Assembly (NCBI GenBank): GCA_002049455.2
Contig: KV918765.1
Span: 62,001 to 126,000 of the forward strand
DNA length: 64,000 nt
Direction: 5' to 3'
Origin: Porphyra umbilicalis
Taxonomy: Eukaryota > Rhodophyta > Bangiophyceae > Bangiales > Bangiaceae
This document shows, piece by piece, positions 11,026 to 23,300 of the stretch (position 1 is the stretch's first letter; each line of letters opens with the position of its first letter). Below the pieces are notes generated by a model. It was not told the origin of the DNA. It did not search any database and worked only from the letters and a program-made list of their open reading frames with translations. Both the position numbers and the translations under genes were made by a program.

Positions 11026-14000
11026 GCCGGCGCACGCGGCCTACCCGGGCGACCGGCTGCGGGCGACCTTTGACGCGGCGCCGACGGCTGGCTCGGTCGG
11101 CGACGATGCTGGGGCGGCCACCGGTGACGGCAGCGGCGGTGACGGCAGCGGCGGCAGTGCCGCCGACGGGGAGCGGGCGGGCGGGCAAGCCGACAGGCGG
11201 CGGCAGACGCCGGCGCCCGCCCCGCGCATGACCTTTGTGTCGTTATTGTCGAGCGTGTCGGCGCCGCCGCTGCCGCCGCCCGTGGGCGACGCCGATAGGG
11301 GGGGGGGCGCCGGTGGGGGGGGCGCCGCCACTGGCGGTGACGGCGCGGTGCGGCGGTGGGGGGTTGCCGATGGGGGGCTCGAGCCGAGTGGTGACGGCGG
11401 CGACGACGCCCGCGGTGATGTCGGCGCGGCGGCGCCCGTGGGCGTGACCACCCTCTGCCGTGGCGCCGCAGACACGGATGGGGACGTCGTCATGGCCGAC
11501 GGCGGCGGCGGCGACGGCGGCGGCGGCGGGCACGGGGCCCCGCGGGCGTCGGGCGCGGCCGGACAGTCGCCCACAGCGCACCGCGGCGAGGGCGACCGCG
11601 GCGTTGCCGGCACCCCCCCGTCACGGTCTCCCATTCCCCCCCCCTTTCCCCTGGCAGACCTTCCCGCCTATGTCCGGCGCCTGACCACGATCGTCGAGCG
11701 GTGCGGCCTCACCGGCGACGCTGCGGGGCGGGCCAAGGCGACAGAGGAGGAGCTCGCCTCTGGCACGCCTGGGCGCCTCGCCCAAGCCGTTGAGGCGGCT
11801 GAAGCGGCCGCCGACGGGGCGGTCCTCCGCCTGCTTGCGGCGGCCTTTGGGGGGCTCCTGCGCCTGGCGTCGCCGCGCCTCCTCGACGTGCTTTTGGCCG
11901 AGCCGGTGTGGCCGTGCCTGATCACCGCCCTCGAGTACGAGGGCGAGCGGGGACGGCTGGGCGGGGGGGGCGGCGCCGTCGACGGCGGCTGGGGGGGGAC
12001 GCGTCCCACTCGTTGGCCGCCACCGCCGCAGCCGCGTCGTCGACATTGTCGTCGTCCACGTCGTCGACCGTGTCGGCGATGGCGTCGCCCATGACCGTCG
12101 ATAGCCCCCCCCCGGCGGCGACGCGTCCATGCGCGTCGAGCGGGAAGGCGTTGAGCCCGACCGCCCGTCAGACGGGGAAGCGTCGGACGATGAGGGGGCG
12201 GGCGATTCCTCGCCGCCAGGCCGCGGCCGCCGCCGCCGCTCCCCTTCACCGGCCGCTGACGGCAGCGGCAGCGGCAGCGGCAGCGGGAGTGGGAGCGGCA
12301 GCGACGGCGGGGGGGTGGGGGGAGGGGGGGTCGTCCGCCGCCGCTCGGCCGCGATTCGCGCGCCATCGTCACGTGACGGCGGCGGCCGGCGCTCCCCATC
12401 GCCCTCACCCGTCGGCGTGCCGTTGCCATTATCCCCGCTGACGTCGCCCCAATCCTCCTGGCCGTCGTCGCCGCAGACGCCGGGGGGGGTGGCGCCAGCC
12501 GGCGGAGGTGGGGGCGATGGGGGCGGGCGGCCGCCGTCGCCAGGCGGACACCTGCGCGACGGGCATGGCCGCGTCGCGGGGCCGGGGGGGTCGTGCGGAG
12601 GAGACGGCGGGGGGTGCGCGCGATGCCCCCACCGCCGGCGGCGCCGCCGTCAGGCATTGCCGTGCCGTCGGCGCCGGCGGCGCCGGCGGGTGGGCCGGTG
12701 CCCGCCGGCGGGGCCGTTGCGAATGGCACCGCGGCGGGCGCGTGCGACGCGCAACCCGCGGTACCAGACGCGGCGGCGGTCGCCACGGCCGCCGCCTCAG
12801 CTCCCGTGCCGGCCACACGGCCACTGCCGCCGCCACCACCGCCCTCTCCGAGCCCCGCGCCCGCCCCCCCCCCTTTGTGCGGCGGCGGCGGCACCGCGAG
12901 TACTTTGCGGCGGCCGACGCGGCGCGGGAGCGGGTGCTGCCGCTCGACAACCCGGTTGCCCGGGCGGCGGTCGCCGCCTCCCTCCGCGCCGTGTACCTCC
13001 GCGACGTGGTGCTCCAGCGCGGCGGCAGCGGCGGCTTTGGCGACGGCCCGGACGAGCCGTCGACGGGGCCCGCGGCCGAGGCATTGACGGCCACCCACTT
13101 GCGCGCCAACGCGGAATTTGTCGCCTACGTTGTGGGCGACGGGCAGCTGCTCGGGCAGCTGTTTCGGGCGTTGCGGCTGCAGGCGGGGGTGCCCCTGCCG
13201 CCGGGCGAGGCGCCCGCCGAGCCGCTGCGGCCACCATCGGCGGGGGCCGGGGGCGGGTCACCGCCGCCGCTCGCGCCGCTCGCCGACTTGCTCCGCTACG
13301 TGGAGGCGCTCCTCGGGTTGACCGCCCGCGGGCCCGCGTCGGCACGCGCGTGCATGCTGCTCGCCTCCTTGTGGCGCCACGGCCTGCCGGCCGTGTGCGC
13401 GGCGGCGCTCGCCGGCGGGGACGTGGCGTCCCGCTCCTTGGTCGTTGCCATCCTCCTCGTTGCGGCTCGGTACGACATGCCGTCGCTGTGCTTTTCGCTC
13501 GTTGACCGCCGCGTTGGGGTTGTGGAGGCGGCGCGCGCGGCCGGCGGCGGTCCGGGGGCGGCGGGTGGTGGGGGGCACGGGGCGGCCGGGGGGGGGTTTG
13601 CCGTGCCCTCCCCGGTCGGCGGCGCGTACCCGCGGCGGGAGCTCCCCATCTCGGATTCCGTGTGGCCGTCACCGGGCGCACCCGCGCCGCTGCTGCCGCC
13701 CCGCCACACGGGGTGGCCGGATGGGGACCTCGACAGCTGCCTCGGCGGGGAGGACCTCGGCTTGGACCGGTTGGGGTGTTTTGGGGGGCCCGCCTGCGGG
13801 GGGGGGGCGGCGGGGGGGGGTCCGCCGCTGACGCGGTCGGCTCGGGGTGGCCGCTGCGGGACGGCGACGATCTGTATTGTGGAGACGCGGCCGAGGTGCC
13901 CGAGCTCGGCCAACCGTCGTCGCGGCGGCCGCTGAGCCCAGACGCGGCGGCGGCGGGGGGGGTCGACCTGCTCTCCTCCATGGCCGATGGGGGTGGTGGG

Positions 14001-16884
14001 TTTGGTCAGGGGGGGTTGGGCGGCATGGATGGGGCGGGGGGGGGGGCGCTGGCGCCACCGCCACCGCCGCCACCACCACCACCGCCCCCGCCGTCACCGG
14101 CCTCGGTGGGTGGCGGCGTCGGCCCGTCCGCCGATGGCGCTGTGGTTGACGACGCCGACGCTGCTGGCCGCCTGCTGTCGACGCTCCTCCTGGCGGTCAC
14201 CCGGGAGCGTAATGAGGGCGTCGCGCTGCAGTTGCTCAGCCTGCTGAGCGTGCTCCTCGACTGGCGGGACGATGGGAATGGCGGTGGGGCACCCGGGGGG
14301 GGCGGGTGCGACAGCGACGCGTCGCTTTTTCTCCGCGCCTTTTACGCCCGCTTTGCGCCGCTGCTGCTGACCGACGTGGCGGCGGGGGGCGGCGGCCGCA
14401 AGAGCGGCAGCCGCCCATCGTCAGCCGGGAGTGACAGCGGCGGGCGCTCGTCAGACGCAGCGGCCGCCGCCGCCGCCGCCCGCGGCGGTGACACGTGCAT
14501 GCGGGTGGCGGGGCGCCCCGGCCACCCGCCCCCTCGCTGCGCCTGCTGCGCGGCGGGCAGCCCCGACACGGGCGCCGCGTCGTCGCGCGTGCGCGCCGTC
14601 TCACGGCTGTGCGAGGTGCTCGCCCTGTGCGTCGCGCGGCACGGGGCGCTCGCCGCCGAGTTCCTCTCCCCCCCCGGGTTGGGGTCGCCGGCGCTGGCCG
14701 CAGCCGCCGCCCTCCTCCGCCGACGCTCCGCGCCCGTCACTGCCCGCCTGTCGGCGTTGCGGCTGGTACGGGCGGTGGTCGGGGCGGGGCAGCCGCGACT
14801 GGCCGCCGCCGCCGTGTCGGCGGGCGTCTTTGGCGGTGTTGGCGTGTTGTACGTCGACCAGGGGGGGCGGGATACGGTCGCGAGCGGGGCGGTGCTCGAG
14901 CTGGTGGCCGTCCTCGGGCGGGCGGCGCGGTCGGTGCCGCCCCCACCCGCCGCCTTTGTCCATGACGCGACGGCGGCGGCGGCCGGGGCGGTGGCCGCCG
15001 TTGCCGCTGCCGCCGCCAACGCTGCCGCCACTGGGGGGGGGGGGTCCCCGTCGGCCCCGGCGGCGGCGGCGGCGCGCCGCACGGTGGTGGCGGCGGCAAC
15101 GTCCACGCCAATGGGGGCTTGGCCGGCAGGGCGCCCGGCAGCGGCGGCGGCGCGCCTGGCGGGTCGCTCGACGGCCTCGCCGAGCGCTCTGCCGTCGCCA
15201 TCCTCCTCCGCGCGGTGTTGGCGGAAGCGTCCGAGCCGCTCCACCCGTCGACCGCCCGCTGCTCGGCGCTGACGGAAGCGCGCACCGCGTGGGCCGACTG
15301 GCAGCAGCAGCGGCCAGTGGCGACGGGCCCACCGGCGGGCGCGTCGACCGCCTCCTCGTCGGCCGCGACGGCGGCGGCGGCGGCGTCAGCCGCGGCGGGG
15401 CGCCGCGGCGCCCGGCGGGTGCCGTCGGGCGTGGCCGCCGTGCCCGACGTTGGCGCCGCGTCGGCGGCGGGCGGCCGGGGGAGGGCGCCCACGGGCATGG
15501 CCGTGCCGCGCGTCGACGCGGCGCCGATGGAGGGGCAGGCGGCCGCGGTGGCGGGCGGCGGGCGGCACGGTCGCGGCGCGGCGGCGGCGGCGGCGGCGGG
15601 TGCCGGCGCGGGGGTGCCCAACGGGGTGGCGGCGCCGGCGGGTGGGGTGACGGCGGCAACGGCGCCGCCGGGCTCCCCGCCCCGCCGGCGGCGGATGGCC
15701 ATGGCGGTCGACGGGGCGTCGTTTTCACGGGCGCCCGACGGCATTGCGGCCGCGGTCGCCGACAGCAGTGTCGGCGGTCGCGGTGGCGGTGGCAGCGGCA
15801 GTAGCGGCGTCGGGGCGGCAGGTGACGCGGCCGCGACCGCCTCGTCGTCGCCGTCGACGTCGACGCCGTCGGCGGGCGGCCATGGCGGGCGCCCCGCACC
15901 CTACTTTGGGTTGGACGTCCCCCCCCCCCGCCCTACTTGGCCGGGGCCCTCCCCCTGGGTTTGCCCCTCGCCCTCGGCTCGGCGCTCGGCCCGGCCGACG
16001 AGGAGGAGGCGCGCGCCCTCCGCGCCGACGGCGGCGGGGCGGCGGCGGGGCTCCTCCCCGAGCCCCTCTCCCCGCCGCCCCCGTCGCTGCCGCCGCTCGC
16101 GGACAGCCCGCTGCCCAGCATGGCCGACCGGCCGCCGCGGCGGGAGCGGTCGCCCGTCGCCGGCGGCGGCGGCGGCGTGCGTGGCGGCGGGAGCCCCCTC
16201 AAACGCCTCCGCCTCCACGCGCCGGTGGCGGTCGTCGCCGGCCGCGGGCGCACCGTTGGCGGGCGGGGCGCCACCTCCCCGCGACTCGGGGGCGGGCGCG
16301 GCCTCTCCCCACTCCTTGGGGGAGTGGCCGGCAGCACCGCCTCCCCGCCGCCGCCGCCGCCGCCGTCGGGCGGCGCCGCGTCGGCGGCGGCGGCGGCGGC
16401 CGCCGCGTCGGTGGCCGCCACAGCCGCCGGCGCGCGGCTGCCGCGCGTCGCCTCCCCGCGGCCGCCCCCGGCGCCGCACGCGGGGGCGGGGCGGCGGCAC
16501 CCGCCGCCGCTCACCACCTTTGCGTCGGCGGCGGGGGCGGTGAGCGCGTCGGCTGCGCCGGCGGCGGCGCCCGCGTCGGCGCCGCCGCCGCTGCCGCCCG
16601 CGGGGCCGCGGCCGCCCGCGGGGTCTGGTCCGCCCGGTCCGCCGACGCTGCCGCCGCTGCCGCCACTGGCGGCAGCGGCGGCGGCGGCCAACGTGCCGGC
16701 AGCGGCCGCCGCCGCGGCGGTGGCGCCCGGCGGCGCTCTGCCGCCGCCGCCCCCACCACCACCGCCGCCACACCCGCCACGCCGTTCCGCGTCGCCGTCG
16801 GCCGACGGCGCGCCGACGGCGCGGTCGGACACGCCCCCGCCGGTCGTCCCCGTGCCCGCCCCGTCGGCGACGCTCGGGGTGTAG
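10671..16884 (+). CDS. PP4R3: Protein phosphatase 4 regulatory subunit 3 (SMEK/Psy2/PP4R3)
   Basis: PP4R3 targets the PP4 catalytic subunit to nuclear and centrosomal substrates. Four blocks match the family's armadillo-like core in order. About 11651-11945 ends in the LEYE motif of the family (LEYDP). About 12890-13530 starts HREYFAAADAARERVLPL (family HREFL...VIP). About 14157-14385 ends FAPLLLTDV. About 14580-14975 contains EVLALCVARHG and ALRLVRAVVG. A helical tail at about 15165-15310 (AVAILLRAVLAEASEPLHPS) completes it. Long Gly/Ala/Pro/Ser spacers lie between blocks. The N-terminal EVH1/PH-like domain was not found; it may be lost or lie in an unseen exon. The frame changes seven or eight times, each by minus one and each at a G or C run: 10791-10803, 11963-11998, 12105-12113, 12584-12614, 12864-12873, 13798-13820, 15033-15044 and 15919-15929. 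I read it as one gene with under-called homopolymers. The ATG at 10671 is the first good start. Confidence 0.72.
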
Positions 16885-18008
16885 GGCGGGTGGCGGCGGG
16901 GGGTGGCGGGGCACTGCGTGTACCGACGCGCCCGTTTCTTTTTTTTTTGGACGACGCCAGCGCGGGACAATAGGGGTGCCGCGCGTGTGGTGTGGCCGCG
17001 CGTGGGCGTCGCTCGGCCGTTCGTTTTGGTGGGAGAGGGAATGCGGGGGGGGGGGGGGGGGGGGGTGGCCGTGAAGCGGCGGAGAAAGGTTTTCCATGGA
17101 CTGCCTGCTGTCGGCACGTCGACGGGGGGCTGCGCCAAACCAGACGCGGTCGGTCGCGCCCAGTGGCGGGGCGCGCGTCTCGGGTCGCCCGCCGCCAACG
17201 CGGTCTATGCGGCGCGCCCTCCCCCCGGGCGGGACGGCGACCGCTTGTCGCGATCGCGGCACGGGGCGACCACGGCGGCCGCGGCGCACGGCGGGCGCCC
17301 TCACGACGCGGGCCGCGCCGCTGTCCGCCGCCACTCGGCGGCACCGGGGCGGCGGGCGCGCACGCACACCACGCCGCGGCGCGCACGCCGGCCGTCGGCC
17401 GACGGCACGCGTCTGCGCCTCGCGTGCAGGCGGCGCCGGCCGTTGGGGGCGGGCCGCACGGCCGCCCCGGCGTCGGTGCACGCTGGTCGCGGCGGCCGCG
17501 GCCGCCCCGCCACGGTCGCGCCGACGGCGACCGCTGGCACTATGGTGGGTGGGCGCGGGTCATGAACACGGCCGCCATGGATCCTGCAATCATCGATCAG
17601 AAGCGGGAGCTGCCGGAGATTACACCCGCTAAACTTTTTTATCGAAAACTGTGGATGGGCTTTGCACGACAGACGCGCGTTGAGATGAAATTAATCGGGT
17701 AGTTCCTGGCATACGCTAACCCTCATGTCGACCAGGAAGATATGCGCGACTTGGACGTTCGAGCGCGTTTCGGCTCACGCACAGTTCAAGAAAAGGGAGA
17801 CTTACCTGATAGCCGATCAAATTAGGTGGCACACTTCATTTGAATTTCTTATGTAAATATATAGAAAAGTTTGATCCGACAACCGTCAACTACCTTTTGT
17901 ACCCGAACAACACCCAGATTCGCTATTACGCTTGGTCAAGATCGTCGGGAAAGTGGGGCGCATATTGCTGATCCCCCAATTCTGTCCTCATCGATCAGCA
18001 ACGGTTCC
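16885..18008. other. Intergenic with AT-richer island
   Basis: From 16885 to about 17560 the sequence is very GC-rich with a T tract at about 16937 and long G runs, and no protein is recognised. From about 17570 to 18008 it is AT-richer. A short open frame there (ATG at 17577, stop near 17700; MDPAIIDQKRELPEITPAKL) has protein-like composition but no family I know, and may be a transposon scrap. Confidence 0.35.
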
Positions 18009-18009
18009 T

Positions 18010-18145
18010 GGACGTACGGTTCTTGTAGAACTTGCTGCTGCACATGTTCATGCTACAAGATGTAGTGCTGCATCATGCCGTCTTACAAGAATTTCTTGTG
18101 AAAACGGGCTTGCGTGCGCCCACGCTTTGAGGAGTACTGCGCGGG
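18010..18145 (+). repeat. Partial second copy of the 36.6-kb hAT-like MITE (right end)
   Basis: The segment CTTGCTGCTGCACATGTTCA through GGGCTTGCGTGCGCCCACGC and on to ACTGCGCG repeats the right end of the element at 36593-37083 with scattered differences. The matching left terminal repeat was not found between 17.4 and 18.0 kb. This copy is therefore truncated, or its left half is too divergent to see by eye. Confidence 0.6.
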
Positions 18146-18440
18146 GGGGGGGGAGAGGGAGGGAGAACACAAGTGGTGGAGGCGGCCGGCGCCGCACCGC
18201 CAAAATGGGGTGTGTGCACGCGCGGCAGCGCGCCGCCCATTACCGCAGTCTGACAGACGCGCAGAAAAACGCAGTGTACAGTGTGGCAACTGCCGCCATT
18301 CTCACTCGGCCGCGGCTACGCCGAGGTCCGCTGCATACCACAGATGCAAGCCCCGCACCCCCCCCGCCTTCCAACCCCCCCGCGTCGCGTCTCTGGCCGA
18401 CCCCCACCGACGCGCGCCCGGCCCGCCCCCACCCCCGTGC

Positions 18441-19603
18441 CTACTCGCGCTTGTCCCCACCCCCCAAGCCGCGGTACCGCACCCCCCCGTCGCCCGGGGA
18501 GCCTCGCCGAACGGCCCCCTCGTGGCCGCCGCCCATGCCCATCCCCCCCCCCCGCGACGCGGCCGACGACGACGAGCCGCCCGCCCCCGTGTTGCCGTCG
18601 GTCAACCAGTTGACCGCCGCCGTCGCGGCGTTGCCGACCGCCGCCGACGCGGTCGCCGCCGCCGACGAGGCGGCGGCAACGACCGGCGCGGCGGCGGCCT
18701 TGATCGACGCCATGTCGGGTAGCAGCGGAGACGGCGGCATGGGGGGGGACGCGCCGCCCGTGGGGGGGGGGCGCATCGTCCACGCGTGCGCCGCGCGCTG
18801 CTCCTCCATCTGCGGGCGGGGCGGGGAGGCGCAAAGCGAGAGGCACCCGCCAACAGCCGACGCAATGGAGCAGTGGGGAAATACAAACTCGACGAGCGTC
18901 GAAGGCAGCACAAAGCAGAACAGGTGTCAGCACACCGCCCAGGCAGGCTTGACACGGGCAACTACGGACGGTTGCAGCACCGCCCGGACGCAAGCAGCCG
19001 GGCGGGCTACACGAGCGCCGACACACGCCGGGCAGCAACCGCCACGAGCGGCAGGGATGAGGCACCCAACCAGCCGCCCACGCCCGCGCGTGTGCCTTTG
19101 ACCGCCCTCCTCCGCGCCACCCACCGCAGTTGTTGCGCTCCCTGCCAGCCCCAAACGTCGCCCGCCCCAACAGCCGACCAAGCACAGTCCAGGCGGCCGC
19201 GTGCGCATCCCCCCACCAGCGTTGAGCGTCTCCCCCAAACGTACCTGTAATTGGCGCGCCAGCCGCTCATCCGCGTCAAACTGCCGCACCTGCGCAGCGG
19301 CATCGGCCTCCTCCCCCGCCCCCCCAGGCCGCCACCCGCGCTGAGGCCACCCCCCCCCCGCCTGACTCGAGCAACTCCTCCCCCCCGTCGCTGTCCCCCC
19401 CAGGGCGTACACCCCCCCCCGCTCGAGCGGCGGGTGGGCAGCCGCGCCCGCGACGGCGCTGTCGACGATGGCGGCGCGCCGCCGGCGACCGACGCGGCGA
19501 GCACCGCGTCGACCGCCTCGGCCACGTTGCCGCCCGACGCGTCGAGCGCGCGCGCAAGCACCGACGGCTCCGTGGAGGGGAACATGGCCGTCAGGGTGTC
19601 CAT
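18441..19603 (-). CDS. CUE-domain protein, two exons
   Basis: CUE domains are three-helix ubiquitin-binding modules. The ATG at 19603-19601 opens with MDTLTAMFPSTEPSVLARAL followed by DASGGNVAEAVDAVLAAS, which has the family's MFP motif and the conserved GGN turn before helix 3. An acidic Gly-rich linker leads to DADERLARQLQ, a segment common downstream of CUE domains. Exon 1 ends at 19245 before GTACGT; exon 2 starts at 18809 after CCGCAG (intron 18810-19244, 435 bp, phase 0) and continues MEEQRAAHAWTM. The tail has an Ala-rich amphipathic stretch and stops at 18441. Within exon 1 the coherent reading needs up to four minus-one changes, at C runs 19412-19420, 19395-19401, 19350-19359 and 19319-19325. 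A role in ubiquitin-linked trafficking or degradation is inferred from the domain only. Confidence 0.65.
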
Positions 19604-20334
19604 GGCCGGAGGCGCACGGGGGGGGACACAGCTCGGCGTCGCAAGCGGGGTGGGCGGCGCCGGGACTTGGTGCGGGGCACCGTGGGAGAGGGGGCAGCCC
19701 CGGGCGGGTCGTTGCAGATGTAGAGGTGCTGTGCACGGGTAAAAGGGAGGCGGCGTGTCTGCCAATGGCGAAGGTGATAGTGACGACTACGGCGACGGCA
19801 ACGGTGACAGCGACGGCGGCGGCAAAGGCTGCGGCGGCCAGCGGGAAGCACTCGATGAGGCAGCAAAGCCGGCTGAGGTGGCACAGGCGGTCGTGGGGAG
19901 CGTGGGCGGCTCATGCGGGTGTGTCTGGCTTGACACCACCCCGACTGGGCACGCCAGCCGCGGGTCTGGGCCCACGGAGCCGCGCTGGCTGCTCTGCCGC
20001 GGGCGCGCTGATTGGGGGGGGGGGCGGCTTGGCCCCCGAATCAGGCACCCCGCGTCAGCATGGTGGATTAGAAGCGATTGCAATTAGTCCTTACCGACAG
20101 ACTACCGTGGATTTGGGTCTCATGCGTTCAGTCTGGATTGGGGAGGGCGCACAACTTTCATGCAATGTCGTACACGATGTGGCATTTGTGGGCGTGCAAA
20201 AAAGAACAAGAGCTGGTCCAGTCGCACCGCGGTGCTCAACGCCCCCGAGCTCTGGCAAGCGTGCGAGACCACGGTGCGACACTCTGCCACTCCTCCACCC
20301 CCACTCGCCGCGGCGTGGGGCGCCCCCCAAGAAC
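19604..20334. other. Intergenic between two minus-strand genes
   Basis: This 730-bp stretch holds the presumed promoter of the CUE gene and the 3' end region of GlyRS. No ORF with a recognisable domain and no repeat was seen. Confidence 0.4.
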
Positions 20335-23300
20335 TTAGGCACCCTGCAGCTCAGCCGGGTCAAACCACCCCGCCGGCAGCGCGGCCACGCGCGCACACAA
20401 CCCCAGCCGCGCGCGGCGGACGGCCTCGTCCTCGTCCATCACCATGACACCGTCAAAAAAGGCGTCGACGGCGGCCTTGCAGCCGCCCATGGCGCGGACC
20501 ACATCCGCAACGCCCGTCGCCGACGCCACCGCCGCTTCGGCGGCGGCGACCGCCGCCAGCAGGTCGCGTTCGGCGGCGCCCGTCAGCACCGCCGTCGGGT
20601 CGGCGGCGGGGGTGCCCGCCGCCACCGCCACGGCGGCGGCGGCGGCCACCTCGGCCGCCGCCGCTGGGGACTTTACCAGCCGCGCCGGCCGCGCGTGCGC
20701 GGCGAGCGCATCGTCCAGCGACGGCCCCGCGTCGGTGGCGGCGGCGCCGCGGAGCGCCGCCAAGTCGGCCGCCGTTGCCGCCGCCGCCGCGGGGTTGTCG
20801 GCCGCCCCCGCCGCGAGCACCGCCCGCACAACGTCTGCCGGCAGGCCGTCGTCGGTCAGGGCCGCGCCGAGACGGCGGGACATAAAGTCGAGCACGTCGG
20901 GCACGGCGGCGGCCGCCTCGGGGGTGCCGACGCAGTCGGCCGCCGCGGCGACCGCGTCGGCCAGGGATGCGGCCGTGCCTGACGCGCGGAGGGTGGAGAG
21001 CACACCGAGCGCCGCTCGCCGCAGCGCGTACGGGTCGGCGGCGGACGTTGGCGCGCAGCCGACCGCAAAGAGGGCGACGAGCGAGTCGAGGCGGTCGGCG
21101 ACGGCCAGTACCACGCCGGCGGGGGTGGCCGGCAGCGCGTCCGCCGCGGAGCGGGGTAGGACCGCCTCGTAGATGGCGGTTGCGGCACCCTCCGACACCT
21201 CCCCTGTCAAGGAGGCGTAGTGGCGGCCCATGACGCCGGCGAGGGAGGTGAGCTCGACGACGAGGGCGGTCGCGAGGTCGGCCTTGAAGAGGCCCGCCGC
21301 CGCCGTCGCGTCCGCCTCGTCGGCTGCTGCCAGGGGGACGGGCAAGGACGCTGCCAGGCGGGGCACCAGGGCGGCGACGCGCTTGGTCTTGTCAAGCATG
21401 GAGCCGGCATTCTCCTGAAAGGTCAGCCCGGCAAGGGACGGCACAAAGGAACCCAGCGTTACCCCCTCCGCCGTGTCCTTGGCGTAAAAGAAGGCAGCGT
21501 CGGCGTAGCGGGCGCGGAGGACGGCTTCGTTGCCCTCCCGCACGGCGGCGGCGTCAAACGTGTCGGGGTTGCCGTTGCCAACTGTCACAAAAGCTGGGAG
21601 GAGCTTGCCTGGCGACGCCGGGTCCTCCACCGGGAAGTAGCGCTGGTGCTTGCGCATGACCGTGATGAGGATGTCGGCGGGGAGGTCGAGGAAGGCCGCC
21701 TCGTACGACCCGAGGACTGGGAGGGGGTGCTCGACGAGGTGCACCACCTCATCCATCAACTCCCCGTCGAGGTAGGCGGGCGGGACGACGCCGCCCACGG
21801 CAGCGGCGGCCGCCGCCACCCCCTCGGTGATCCGCCGCCGCCGCTCGGCAGTCGACAAGACAACGCCGGCGCCCGCGAGCACCGACGGGTAGGCATCGGC
21901 GGTATCCACGGTTGCCGGCACGGGGTAGCCGCGCCCGTCCCGGAGGCCGTACGTGACCCGCCCCGCGGCTACGCCCGCGTAACGCACGGCAATGATACGA
22001 TCACCGAGCAGCGCCAACAGGGAGCGGATGGGGCGAGAAAACGCCACGCCGCTCGTGTTCCACCGCATGACCTTGGTAAAGGACAACCCACCGACGACGC
22101 CTTCGAGCGCCGACGCGAGCACCGCCGCCGCGTCGACGCCCGCCTCGGCCACAGACAGGTACAGGTAGCCGTCACGCTGCTCCGCCGCGCGAATATCGCC
22201 CACCCCATTGGCGCGGAGGAAGCCGGTCGCGGCCTTGGTCGGCGCCCCCTCCGCGTCAAAGGCGATGCGGGCGGGCGGGCCCCGCACGTCCCGCACCACG
22301 TCGGGGGTGCGCGTCGCCACGTCCGCGACGGTGGCGACCAGCCGGCGGGGCGTCGCGTCGACCGACACGGACCCGTGCGGCAGGCCGAGCTTCTCTAGTG
22401 CCGCGCAGAGGCGGGCCTCCAACTGGGGAAGGATGCCCGCCACCACCCCCGCGGGCAGCTCCTCGGTGCCCACCTCAAACACCAGGGTCGCCGTGCCGCC
22501 CTCTCCCGACACGGACGGCGGCGGCACGGGCGTGGCGGCCGCACCGTCGGTCGGGGCAGCGACCTCGGGCAACAGCGGGAAGGTGCCAGACGTCAGGAGC
22601 GGAAAGCCGAGCGCCTCCCGCCGCTCAATCCACATCTTGGCCACGTCCCGCGCGAGCGCGCGCATGCGCCCGAAAAACCGGGCGCGCTCCGTGACGCCGA
22701 CCGCCCCCCGCGCGTCGAGGACGTTAAACACGTGGCTGGCTTTGATTAGAAAGGTGTAGGCCGGTAGTGGCAGGGACGCGTCGAGCAGCGCCCGCGCCTC
22801 GGCTTCGTACGCATCAAAAAACGCGGCGGTGCGCTCCACGTTGGCCGCGTCGAGGTAGTAGCCGCTCATCTCAACCTCGGATTGCATCCACACGTCCCCG
22901 TACGAGGCGGCGGCGTCGGGCGTGGCGCCACCCCCAAACGCAATGTCCTTAAAGTGGGACACCCCCTGCTGGCGCATGAGGATGCGCTCCAAGCCGTACG
23001 TAATCTCGAGCGACACGGCGTCGAGTGGCGCTCCCCCCGCCGCTTGGAAGTAGGTAAACTGCGTGATCTCCATCCCGTCGAGCCACACCTCCCAGCCGAG
23101 CCCCCAGGCGCCGAGCGCGGGGCTCGCCCAGTTGTCCTCGACAAACCGCACGTCGTGCGCGGCAATGTCAATGCCGAGCGCCGCGTAGGAGCCGAGCAGC
23201 AGCGCCTGCGCGTCGGTGGGGGCGGGCTTGATGACGACTTGGAATTGGGTGTGTTGGGCGACGCGGTTGGGGTTCTCCCCATACCGCGCGTCGTCGGGGC

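Noticed and set aside
11668-13981. Long minus-strand frames opposite PP4R3
   Set aside because: They mirror the plus-strand coding bias. The plus strand has ordered homology to PP4R3 and the minus strand has none.
10671-16884. Programmed minus-one frameshifting as the main explanation for PP4R3
   Set aside because: Seven or eight required shifts in one message, with no slippery heptamer pattern beyond homopolymers, is implausible. Base under-calling explains them more simply, although RNA data should decide.
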